Below are positions 11,696-25,453 of a stretch of DNA of 64,000 nucleotides, piece by piece. Positions within the stretch are counted from its first letter, which is position 1, and every line of letters starts with the position of its first letter. Made by a program: the position numbers and the translations under genes. The notes under the pieces are model-generated. The model made no database searches. It saw only the letters and a list, made by a program, of their open reading frames with translations, and had not been told where the DNA came from. This DNA is from Hydnum rufescens UP504 (Eukaryota; Basidiomycota; Agaricomycetes; Cantharellales; Hydnaceae). The stretch spans positions 41,381-105,380 of the forward strand of contig MU129020.1 in NCBI GenBank assembly GCA_014904985.1, read 5' to 3'.

Positions 11696-12080
11696 AGATT
11701 AGGAAGGCGGAACTACATGAATCTATGGAGTTCCCCAGTACTACAGATTCTTTCTGAGGACACAAAGAATCTGGCCAAGAATCTGGTCCAGAATCTGGAT
11801 TCTTGCATCTGAACAGGGCCTAAGGCCCTGTTTGGCTGCAAGAAGCTGGATTCTTGGGCCAGATTCTACTATTAAGAATGTGTAGATTCTTTCAGATTCT
11901 TTTCCAGATTCTTTGCCAAATGTTTTGCTTGACAGCAAGAATCTGGAAGAATCTGCCATCCATTTGGTTGCACAAATTCTTTCAGATTCTGCCCCCTCAG
12001 GTGGGACTGGCAGAGTTCATGAAGTCTACCTATCATCATCTTTCTTTCATATCACTACAGAATCTTGAATTCCTTTTACA

Positions 12081-14270
12081 ATGGCAAAACCAAGTGCAAA
12101 GACTGTAGATACTGGTGCCAATCTGTCTGACACAACTGATGCAACCAGCTCAGCAAAGGGGCCATCTGACAAGAAGGGCAATGACAAAGATGCCACCAAG
12201 ACATCTGATCATGTGGTTTGAAACACAAGTGATGAAGCTGAATTGATCCACCTCCTTCTTGGGGTCAAATGGGGTGGTGGTGATTCCAAAGGAGCATCAT
12301 TCAAAGCAGCAGTTTGGAATGATATCTCAAATCAGCTTACAGCCTCTTCTACTGCTGGTGACAAGAAAACTGCATGGGCTTGTAAAATAAATACCAAAAG
12401 GTTTTGGATGCCTTTAATATCATTCTACTGTCCTAACTCACAATGGTACTCTCCACAACTCAAGGAGACCTACTGGGTGGTGGAGAAGCTTCAAGACAGT
12501 CCAGATTTTCTTGGAGCACTGAGCATGGTGCTGACATCAATATTAACTCTGAGGGGGTCTGGGAAAAGTATATTGAGGTAGTAAAGCCATATATCATCAT
12601 ATGAGATAGAGACCTGACTGGAGAATATATTTGAAGGCCAACCTTCTTGCAAAGAAGTTTCATAACCATGGATGACTGCTCTGGGAAGATATGCATGAGA
12701 TCCATGCTGGACTTATTGCCAAAGGCAGTCATGCCTTTCATGGTGGGTATGCAACTCAAGATGTCCCACAGGACAATATTGCAGATGAGGAAAGTGAGGA
12801 TAAAAATAATAATGGGGAAGACAAGGTTTGATATGCTTTATTATACCTCCTACATATTTTGATGGATTACCCTAAATAGGACTGAACTACCACTCCTGTT
12901 ACTCCAAATATCATTGATTTGGTGCTCTATTCAAACCCAGATACCTCTACACCTCCCATCAGACAAAATTCTAGCCACTACTCCACTGCCACAGATTCCC
13001 CCATTACTCTATCTCCTACCACTGGGAATAAGTCAACATGACAGTGATCATTGACCCCTATGTAGAAGGGTAGGAAACTTAGGGTGAGAAAAAGCCTAAT
13101 TCTCATTATTTGGACCTTAAGTCCCCAGCTGGGCTACCTATATACACAAGCAGACTTGGAGACAGACAATGGACAGAAACCAGGATGACTAAGAACCTAC
13201 AAGTCATTGACTAAAGGAAATTACATCACCTGAAACATGTCATTGTCTGGACTCCCTAGCAAATCTCATAAATAGATCAAGGACCTTCTGAGCTGGGTGG
13301 AGCTTTCCATAATAGGAAGAGGCCAGCCAGGTCTGGAACCTATCTAAAAATAAAAATCCATACCATGTGCTACTCAGGAGTTCTGGGCCAGCATATAAAA
13401 ATCTGTACATTACACCCCCATAATAATAATACTTTCCCTCTTACCACTACAAACCAGACAGTGCTTTGTGAAGCTGTGTGAAGGTATTCCCTAGTCAACA
13501 CCTAGACCCTGTAAGATTTCTGTGGACCCAGCTTAACAACCAGCTGGCACAAGAAAGACTGAATTCTGAGACACCTGACACCTACCTGAAAATCTGAGGA
13601 TAGCCAAACCCCTCAGTTTCTGACTCATACCCATCTTGAGGACTGGCAGCTCCTCTCATCTACCAGCTGGCAACTGCTTGAGGACAGTATAATCCTCTCT
13701 TCTGAACCTTACCCATTTGACTAATTCTGAGACAGCATATCTCAGACACTCCCATTGCCAGTACAGATAGCTATCTATCTATCTCAGTGCTGATCTGAAA
13801 AGCCTACAGGCATTCCCAGCTAAATAGGGAGTGAAGTACCTTTTTTTCCTTGGCATATTAAGGCAAGGTTTTGAGCTCCAAACTCAAATCCTCCCTTAGG
13901 TTTCTCACATCCTATATAGAAGAAACCCCTACACCCTATGTTGGCCTCATCAACCAAGAAACCACAGACATCAAATCATGTGCTCAATGCCATAGTGGAG
14001 AAACTAGACAACTTTAACCACATATTCCAAGCTACATTGGGCAGAACCAGTGGCAGGGGCTCAAGTGACATCCTCACTACACCTCAATGAAAAATTCAAG
14101 CAGCAAGTCATGTGCAGGAAATAGAGGTTGGTCTCAATGATGCCAAGTTAACAGAACTCTTGAATGTCTTATAGCATGAGCCCAGTGCTGCTGACATATA
14201 TTTCAGTATCAAGTATGAGAGTCTGCATGTGGAGTGGGTCCACACCAAGATTGGTCCACATATGTGCCAT
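12081..14270 (+). pseudogene. Harbinger B ORF1, Myb/SANT-like (decayed, LTR-interrupted)
   Basis: This is the homologue of ORF1 of element A, beginning MAKPSAKTVDTGANLSD. The Trp of the VTWDSADE-type motif is a TGA here (near 12217). GASFKAAVWNDISNQL and LKETYWVVEKLQDSP are recognisable. The C-terminal part (about 13,940-14,270) resumes after the solo LTR and reads VNKLTELLNVL-like, with a TAG where A has the Gln of LLNVLQHE (near 14173). It shares the CAA-TGA-AAA stop with A (about 14,088). Not functional. Confidence 0.75.
13061..13933. mobile_element. Solo LTR (873 bp) with 5-bp target duplication CCCTA
   Basis: The segment starts tgtagaaggg and ends cccctaca, so it has TG...CA termini with TGTAG/CTACA inverted ends. 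The direct repeat CCCTA lies immediately outside at 13056-13060 and 13934-13938, the 5-bp duplication typical of Ty3 and Ty1-type integrases. Element A lacks this segment at the matching place in its ORF1. There is no internal retrotransposon coding region, so this is the product of LTR-LTR recombination. TATA-like runs (ctatatac, catataaaa) occur inside. It inserted after element B was in place. Confidence 0.88.
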
Positions 14271-14359
14271 TGAGCTCAAGGCCCTGATCCATTCAAGGCC
14301 ACAGGGTTTACATCATTGCCACACACCAAATAAAGTTGTACATTGTTAAGATTTTTTCA

Positions 14360-15690
14360 CATCTGTACATATATGGCACCCCTTCATTTGCAACTTGTCC
14401 ATCCCCCTCTGATAATTCTGGTAACTGTCCCACATGTCTTGTGCAATCTTGTCATGCAGAGCATGTGCTCTATTCCATTCTCTAGATGTCATAGGCCCTG
14501 CTGCAAGTTCCTCTTGAAGGCCAGGTGTGAAAGTGTCACCATTGATGTGGTCAAATTTGAGCTTTCATCATTATCATAAATATGGATGAAGTTGTGAAGC
14601 ACACAAAGGGCTGGGAGAATGCAGACCTGTATTTCCATTGAGTACTCAGGGGGGCATGTTAGGATTCCAAACTGCCACTTGAGGATCCCAAATATCCACT
14701 CAATGACATTTCATGCCTGTGCATGGCAAAGGTTGTAGAGTTCTTTGGGGTTTTCAGGTCTATGGAGGAACCTGTCAGCCATGGAGCCATTACATGAGAC
14801 TATTGGGATCTATACCAAAGTGAGGCATGCCCCCACTCTTTCAAATGGTAACAGACACCCTGATATGGAATAAGCAGAGCATCACAAGCACCAAACCCCA
14901 CATCAGCAAGATATTGCTTGCCCTGGAGAATAGGCAAGTCCATAGTATGGGCATCCCAATACACTGCTGCATCAGATGCCCCCCCTCCCACCCACTGAGA
15001 ATATATTGGAAACAGAGGTTGAAAGAGCAGCATGTGAGGCAATTTTGAGAGATACCACCTTTGCAGTTTCATGAGGCAGAACAATCAGCAGCTGTGGTGT
15101 CCATTGCACCAATGACATCCTCAAAGAATGGATAGAGTTTTGGATCATTTTGAATCTTGTCAGGTGTACAACTATTCACATCTGGAAGTCATACATATCA
15201 TCCATAGAAATCTGCAGATGACAGGGCAAAGAGGATTTCTTTATAATATCCATGTGGTGCATTAGATGGTGTTTAACACAGTAAACCTATGAATATACTG
15301 GGTTATTGTGTCTAGGCTATGCTGAAAGTGCTCTGCCACAAATCAGCTCAATAGGGCAGTCACTGAGGTATACAGAAATATCATGATGTGTTCTTCAAGG
15401 GTCAGATGTTTTGAGTGCATGAGACCAATTCTTTTTAACTCAATAACTGGCTGCTGAAAGATGTGCTTGTTTACACCAAACTGAGTTTGAAATCATGTGG
15501 GGTGCCCATGAAGCAGCTCTTGAAGCCACAGTTCTCCTGAGAGACTGGATGTATTGTATGGCTCCTTGAGGAAATATGCCTCACTGTAGAGAACCATGGC
15601 TGAGATCACTGTCTGCACAACAAATGCAGCAGCAAATCTTCACTGTCAGCACCACCAGTTTGGTCAATTCAGCACTTGTTTGTTGGGTGT
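14360..15690 (-). pseudogene. Harbinger B transposase (heavily decayed)
   Basis: Pieces collinear with the transposase of A can be read leftward. LKEPYNTSSLSGELWLQELL lies near 15,560-15,500. GGGASDAAVYWDAHTMDLP and PILQGKQYLADVG (14,800-15,084) match the second-Asp region. IEWIFGILKWQFGIL lies near 14,690. It carries TGA codons at the same two positions as A, after Gln in the N-terminal stretch and in HAQA*NV, plus further breaks. It is not functional. Confidence 0.75.
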
Positions 15691-15926
15691 AATGCATGGG
15701 AATAAGCCCCATAGGTTTTGGTGATATTGGATTATTCAATGCCACAATAAGATACAACATAGCAAGAAAATATGATGTAGGGACAGGATCATAGCAACAA
15801 GTGGCAACAAGAATTCATGGAACTTCCTGGCCACTCTAGATCCTTTTCAACAGCAAAAGAATCCCACAAGAATCCAGCAAGAATCTGGGCTCAGAATCCA
15901 GATTCTTGCAACCAAACAGGGCCTAA

Positions 15927-17344
15927 ACTGCTGTAACTTGACCATTTCTTGTTCTCCCCTGAAACTTTGCACATACCTTTGTATAGGACATTCCAGTATA
16001 CTTGAAAAATTAAATTTGGGAACAACTGGATGATTGGGCAGTGAGAAATTCAATAAATACAGTCCAAAAAAATTAACTTATCAAAGTGAAATTCAATTAT
16101 TAACAATCCACACTACTGGGACTCATTATGAGCCTCCCAAGCTAATAGGATGTCATATATGAATATGGGAATGTTAATAGCAATATCTAATCCAGGATGT
16201 AGCTCATACAATTTGAAAATAACCACAAAGCAGAGCAAAGAGGCCCCAATGAAGCCAAAAAAAAAACACAGCTCATGGTCATCACTATCACTGATTTAAA
16301 CATTCCACAAGGCAACAGGGATGAGGAGAGGGAGAACAATGATCCAGGGCTTACAGATGACAAGTTATCAAGTAACTAACAAAGTGTGCATGTGAGCAAT
16401 TATGCACAAAATGGCACCCTTTCATGTCCTTGTGTACATATATTGCAAATCAAGGTCAGATTGCTTCAAACTTGACAGAGACCTTCACAGGACATCTATC
16501 TATGTTCTTTTTCAAGTTGAAAGTGTATTGGGATCCTCTTACAGTAATAGGGTCTTGCACAATAGCAAAAATCACCCAAAAATGGGGCTAAAATGAGGCC
16601 AAAAATCATTGTCAAAATCTCCTGAAAACCCAACATGGGACAGCCAAAAATGGCATTTTTGAGAGCATTTTGGAAACCTATTGTGAAACCACCCTCACCT
16701 TCATCAAAAATTGCACCTTCCCAAATTGCTAGCTGAGCCAAACTTGAGTCCAATTGTCAGAAATTCCCATGCTGTCAGGTACCAAATATATCATGTAATC
16801 TACTTAAAATCCTGATTAGGCTATTAGATCAATTCTCAGTTGCCTTATTAGGTTACCCACACAATATGTGATTTGTTTGGTCCCTCATTTTTGGCTGGGA
16901 TTTTGAAATGGTGTGACCTTTTCAACTCCAGAGCTAAGAACACCCCATCATCAAAAAATGTCTCCTCAAAGATGATACCCTCATATTTTGATGGCATTTT
17001 GGAGACCATTTTCAACATCATTTTTGAGTGATTTTTTTTATTGTGAAAGACCCTAATGGGAGTCAAGTTTCCAATTTCATGGATGTGACAAATGAATGAC
17101 TGTACAGAATGTGAAGTGCACTCCCCATCCCAGTTGAACTGCCTGGCCAAGGTGGTCCTCTGATCAGTCTGGTGGTTGAATTTCCATTTCTCTGGTTCTG
17201 TGACTATTTCCAGTTCGCTTCCTTAGAAATGTTCCTGATGAGTGGCCAGGCAAAGTGTCCATAAGGGAGCACTTGCAGGTTGATAAAGAACATTGTGCCA
17301 ATCTTTTGTATATGCAGGAGATTTTTGGACAACAGTTGAGCATG
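15927..17344. other. Non-coding, CpG-poor repeat-like DNA
   Basis: No recognisable gene. Open frames at 16496-16753 and 16848-17150 (-) have no family features. Both overlap related AT-rich text (caaaaatcac, cattttggaaacc), so they look like diverged repeats rather than coding sequence. Confidence 0.5.
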
Positions 17345-17690
17345 TAGACAGATTTGGATTAGTTTTGGTACATAATTTCCCTTTTTTTTGTGACTACAAG
17401 GGGAAATGTGAAGCTTGGACCCAAATTATGAGGGACCTCATAATGAAGCCCTGGTATCACATTGTCACATTATAAGGCTGGGCCAAGTTTTCAAACAAAG
17501 CTTCAGGCATTGGCATGGCTATTTCATTGGCCCCTGCTGCTTTCATCTGGATCTGCATATGATGATGACAGATCCAACTAGGGCTTAATTATGAGGTCCC
17601 CTCATAATTTGGGTCCAAGCTTCACATCTCCCCTTGCAGTTGCAACAAAAAAGGGCAAATTAGGTACCCAGATATGTTTGGTTCTGAGAG
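17345..17690. mobile_element. Small inverted-repeat (MITE-like) element
   Basis: Sequence at about 17,345-17,452 is an imperfect reverse complement of about 17,579-17,690. The best-matched core reads gtgaagcttggacccaaatt on the left and the mirrored aatttgggtccaagcttcac on the right. The loop is about 125 bp. A small perfect-ended hairpin (tttggttc...gaaccaaa) adjoins at about 17,678-17,699. No coding capacity. Confidence 0.75.
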
Positions 17691-18272
17691 GAACCAAATG
17701 TGTGTTCTCATAGGGTGACAATTTTTCCCACAGGGTGACGATGTTGGTTCAAGGGACTTTGCACCATAAACAAAAACCGGAAGCCAAAATACCTTGCAAG
17801 CGCTCGGCCAATTAGATCAGCAAAAAAATGGATACCCAAATTCAGTAATCTCCATATTTGGAAGTAATTCAATCTGTGTCCATTAATACCCCACCATTGT
17901 GACCTGTGACCACGCTGCCTCCAAGCCTCGCCATGTCACTGTGACCATTGATCATGACCTAAGGTCATAACACTGAAGTATGGTCAAAGGAGGACAATAT
18001 CAGGGAACAAAGAAACAAGTAAGAGAGAAAAAATTTATATCTTGCACAAGAGTGGTCTAGCGATACACAGCAACATTAGGAACATGAAAGCAGACGACAG
18101 GAGTGCATTGTAAGTGTCATGGTTCAGGAAACTCCGGAAACAAAAACACCTCCTGCATATGACATAAGGTCCTGGAAAATCATTACCCCTCCCTGATTTC
18201 AGTATTCGGCAGCCATGGCTATACGGATAAGCCCCAGTTTAGTCCTATTCTCCAGTCTCCTCATTCTACACC

Positions 18273-20508
18273 ATGCCCACCATCTACTCCTCCCCCTTCT
18301 CCCCCATCCCTATCCCCAAGATCTCTGTATTCAACCTTTTCTTCCCCGACACTGATCCCCATGCAAATCATCCCGCCTTCATCGATGGAATTTCTGGTCG
18401 GGTGGTTACCCGTGCCCAGCTCCAACGAGACGCCAGAGTCCTTGCCTTTGGCCTCCGCAACAACTTAGAATACCTCCTTGGCGCCATCAACGTCTCTCGC
18501 CATGGCACTATCCTCGTCTTCAGTCCAAATTCCATGTCTTATCCTCTCATTATCTGCGCTGCTCTCGCGGGAGGGATACGACTTTCCCTCGCGAGCAGTG
18601 CTCTCATGCCTCCCGAACTTGCTTATCAGATCAAGGACTCTGAACCCAGCCACATTGCTGTCCATCCCACGCTATTTCCAGTCCTCCTCAAGGCACTCGA
18701 GATTCTGGGTGTCGACGTCCAATCCAAGGACCTCCGCCGGCGAATCATTTTGCTTGCTCCTGCCACTGAGGTCCCTGCTGAATTGAACTCGCAAGGCTGG
18801 TTCAACTTGGGCGATGTCATGAAAGCTAACAGGCAACTTCAACCCGAGAGATTCGATAATCATGAAGCCGATCGGACCTCCTTGATCCTCTATTCCTCAG
18901 GGACCACTGGTTCGCCTTCTATCGCTCACCATTGGCACCTCTGCTTTGTATACTGAACTCAAGTTATCGATCGCCTTAGGACTTCCGAAAGGGGTCGAGC
19001 TGACTCATTACAACATCGTTGCCCAAATTCTTTCCCTTCGAAACTCCGGGCGATATCCCGATCAAGCAGGTGTTGATGTAACCATTGGAGCCGTTCCTTA
19101 TTTCCACGTTTATGGTGTCCTCACCCTTATCCACTATGCTCTCTCATGCGGAATCGCAAGTGTGGTCTTGCCTAAATTTGAACCTGCGACGTTCCTGAGC
19201 GCAATTCAAAAGTACCATACAACCGTGCGTCTCATCTTTAGTATATCCCTCAGGGAGAGTATGTGATTGTTACACTTCTTATTCGTTATAGTCCGCGTAT
19301 TGTGCTCCGCCCTCGATCGCCTTTATAGCTAATTCCCCTCTCGTGGGACGATATGACCTCTCGAGCCTCAAAAGTGTAATATCTGCTGCTGCCCCGCTCA
19401 GTACGGCCATCGCCCAAAGGGCGGAGCTACGGCTCGAGGCTTCAGGAGCCAAAGGCGTGTACATCAGCCAACTATATGGAATAACCGAAACCAGTAAGTA
19501 GACCCTATTGGCATTTCGGTTCTTGCACCTTATGGATCTTGACAGTGTGCATTCTTCCCAGCTGGCGGGGTTACTGCCACTCCGTACGGACGTAACGATA
19601 AGCATACTTCATGCGGTTGTCTTGTGGCAAATGTAGAGGCTCGTCTCGTCCGTGAGGACGGAACCGACTCAAAGGAAGGGGAAAGTGGCGAACTTTGGAT
19701 TCGGTACGTTTCCCACGCCTCTCGTACCTCACCTGTTATCTTATTGATCCCACGTTGTTGTTAAGGTCCCCATATATCATGAAGTAAGAAGGGTGAATCC
19801 AGTCCTCACTAAATGCTGATGCCGGGTGTTTTCAGAGGATATTTGAACAAACCCCATGCTACTCGGGCAGCAATTGAGGACGGCTTCTATAAAACCGGTG
19901 ATATAGCCGTCCGCGATGATGAAGGCTTCTTTTACGTCGTCGACCGAAAGAAGGAGTTGATAAAATATAAAGGATATCAAGGTCAGTTCGATTCTCCCGG
20001 ACAGCAGGAAACTAAACCATGATGGATTATCGCTCTAGTTTCACCGGCAGAAGTTGAAAACGTGCTATTCCAACATCCAGATGTCGAAGACTGTGCTGTG
20101 GTTGGAGTATTAGAGCCTGAGACCCAGAATGAACTTCCACGGTTCGTCTCTCTCTCCCTGACTTCCTCTTTCCCTTTTCTCAACCTGGTCGAATACCCCA
20201 CCCGTCGTCAGGGCATACATTGTCCCCGAGATCGGACCCTTGTCGGCACGCCTGCCTCTAAATTGACCGCAGATATCCACCAATGGGTCAAGGATCGATT
20301 GTCTCCTCATAAGGCGCTTCGCGGTGGTGCGTTCTGGGCCCGTCTGTCTTGAGCCACCAACCTGATCATCTTTTCATTGATTGCGGGAATCAATTCAGGA
20401 GTGAGACTTATCACTGGGGTCCCCAAGTCCGCAGCTGGGAAGGTCCTTCGCCGAGAACTGCACGTGCTGGCGAGGAACGAGGTCGTCGATGCAGCGGCCA
20501 AATTATAA
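18273..20508 (+). CDS. 4-coumarate:CoA-ligase-like acyl-CoA synthetase (copy 1)
   Basis: This is an ANL-superfamily AMP-binding enzyme that activates a carboxylic acid (aryl or acyl) to its CoA thioester via an acyl-adenylate. Nine exons can be placed: 18273-18909, 18980-19224, 19292-19493, 19562-19703, 19766-19783, 19836-19981, 20039-20141, 20212-20326 and 20399-20508. Splicing at 18909/18980 creates the P-loop YSSGTTGLPKG. Further motifs are VPYFHVYG, APPSIAFIANSPLVGRYDLS, YGITETTAGG, GYLNKP, YKTGDIAV, VDRKKELIKYKGYQVSPAEVE and PKSAAGKVLRREL. The C-terminus AAAKL ends in AKL, a PTS1-like signal, so a peroxisomal location is likely. One base is missing near 20225 relative to copy 2, breaking the frame; with it the exons total about 572 codons. 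The fifth exon is only 18 nt. The substrate cannot be told. Confidence 0.9.
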
Positions 20509-20993
20509 TGGGTTATATACCGAGCCCAGAGAGTGAAATCTTGGGCCTACCATCTTCACGGACTCACGGTCTCATACCTGTATACCATCGATGGCCTTGG
20601 AATGTATCCATGCGCACCCAAACTCCATACCCCCATGCTGGGAAATATCACTTTTGACCGCTTCAGGATTCAAAACCAGAAAGTCTATTTTGTTTTCTTT
20701 AATGGCGGGATGTGTCTACGTAGTATAATCTGAACACCCAAGGAATCCCAACCACTGGGGGCCACAGGAAGCATAAAATGATGGGTGGAACCACCTGGGA
20801 CACAAACAAATGTCCGCAGGACAGTGACATGTGAGTCATCGAAGTGCGCACAGAAGGGCAACATGGGTGGGTTTGATATCGAGCAAAAAATCGGAAATGA
20901 AGATGGCAACCAAACCTCTAACGTATGGTGAGAACACGGACACGACTACTACAACAATATCCACATCATAAGGAGACTTGGGCACTGACACCC

Positions 20994-23977
<2,984 letters not shown>

Positions 23978-25453
23978 GGATATTTGGTGTGGACGAAGAG
24001 GAACAGAGCAGTATCAAGAACGGTGGAACAAAGAGAGGACCAGTGGGATTAGGGCTCAGGTGGGACTATCAGGACGGAAATTCCTGGCCGCGTTCGATGA
24101 ATGCGTAAGGAAACAGCGTCAAACGTCCAGAACAATCTTTGCACCCAGAAGATGCTAGTTCAAGTCAGCATTCCGAATGGCGTAGTTATCAGGCTTCCGT
24201 ATTCTGCTTCCGCTAGTGGCAATTTCCGGCCCATGCAGACGCTTGGATTCAATAGCTGCAGTCACCCCGGCCTACCCACACTGCACACACCCCAGTCCCC
24301 TTGATTGCTCCTTCTCGCACATAGATATAGCACACATATGTACATTAGCTTAGTACGAGACCACTCTCGGCGCCGCCCGGCAGCCTAATGCAGTATATAA
24401 ACAAGATTCCTCCTCCTCAATAGCTGCAGTATTGTACTTGTAAAGCATAGATCAACGAAATTACCGGGGGCCAAAATCCACGAAAGTGAAATAAATTGCC
24501 TGCCAGTACGTTCCATGTCAGTTTAGGAGGTCAAAATTACTGGGGCACTCGTCCTAAATTTCTAAGAATTGTTAAACATTGCCCCTTCCTCAAAGCGGTG
24601 CCCACATCCCCCACCCTACATTCGCATGCAACAACCCAATTCTGCTGCTTCCTCCCCTCATGGTTGTCTCCGACAATATTGGGGCGCCAGAGTCCTGGTC
24701 CCGAGCTTGATCACAAGGTTTAGCCTTAAAAGACAAATTAAACCTTATCGTCTTCCCTATAGCACACTAATGATACTAACATAGCTCATATTACTGGGTG
24801 CCTGGTGTAGGACAACCTGGAGGCCGTTACCGGGAAGAGTATAAACTGGATTTCAGCCGAAATTACTAGAAATGATCTAGGCTCGTCCCCAAAAATCGCC
24901 AAAATTCCCAGTGTTTCGCTATCAGGGGTCTTATGGGCAACGATGCAATCCGAGAACTCGGTGGTGGAGCAGGAAAAAGATCATATATAATTGTGCCCAC
25001 CGTGTAGTGTGGCGGCAATAGACTTATAATACGTTTTCGTATTGCCCCGCGTTAAAAGCAAATGCTATAATGTTGTAGATAGGCCCTGGCTCAAACTCCT
25101 AAGTTGTGGTTTTGTTGACTTTTCCAATTAAGCGCCCATGCGGCATTCCATGCAGAGCGTCGAAGACATTCGCGGAATTACATTTGGGCATCGTCTAGAC
25201 AACATTTCGCCACCCTCATATAGACCACGCACACGCGCCGGAAGCCAGAAATTTCCTATTTAGGAACTCCCGAGAACCCTCTCCAAATTCACTCAAATTT
25301 TCTCAAATCACTCAGAGAAGTGATCACAATCCATTCATCTACTTTTTGCCATGTAAAGGCCATATCTACCTCTTATGCATCCTCAACTTATGTTGGCGTT
25401 GAGTTGTGGCCGAATTTCCCTTTTTTGGATCCGGATGCTGCCCAACTCGAGGG
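23978..25453. other. Intergenic region between SNF1 and the TBC gene (divergent)
   Basis: Upstream sequence of two divergently transcribed genes. Short frames here (24,101-24,304; 24,496-24,784) show no family motifs, and I see no RNA gene. Short 5' exons of either gene could hide here. Nothing else is supported. Confidence 0.5.

Larger units (their letters stand above)
7898..11820. mobile_element. PIF/Harbinger element A, with TIRs and TAA target sites
   Basis: The left end begins ggccctgttcagttgcaag and the right end is the matching inverted cttgcatctgaacagggcc. TAA lies outside each end (7895-7897 and 11821-11823), the TWA target duplication expected for PIF/Harbinger. Subterminal regions are full of agattctt/aagaatct motifs, plausible binding sites for the transposase or the Myb-like protein. 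The interior carries ORF1 on + and a transposase on -, converging near 10,380. Both genes contain stops, so the copy cannot be autonomous as read. The left 800 bp is itself composite (see the sub-element at 7898-8712). Confidence 0.92.
11824..15923. mobile_element. PIF/Harbinger element B, abutting A with a shared TAA
   Basis: The left end is ggccctgtttggctgcaag and the right end is the inverted cttgcaaccaaacagggcc. TAA lies at 11821-11823 (shared with A) and 15924-15926. The subterminal aagaatct motifs are of the same family as in A. The interior has the same gene order but is more decayed and about 0.9 kb is accounted for by a solo LTR inside the ORF1 region. Without that insert B would be slightly shorter than A. 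Confidence 0.92.

Noticed and set aside
8945..15690. UGA recoding (read-through as an amino acid) in the Harbinger genes
   Set aside because: Host genes in the same window use TGA as a normal stop, TAG stops also occur in B, and CGA-to-TGA decay explains the shared sites.
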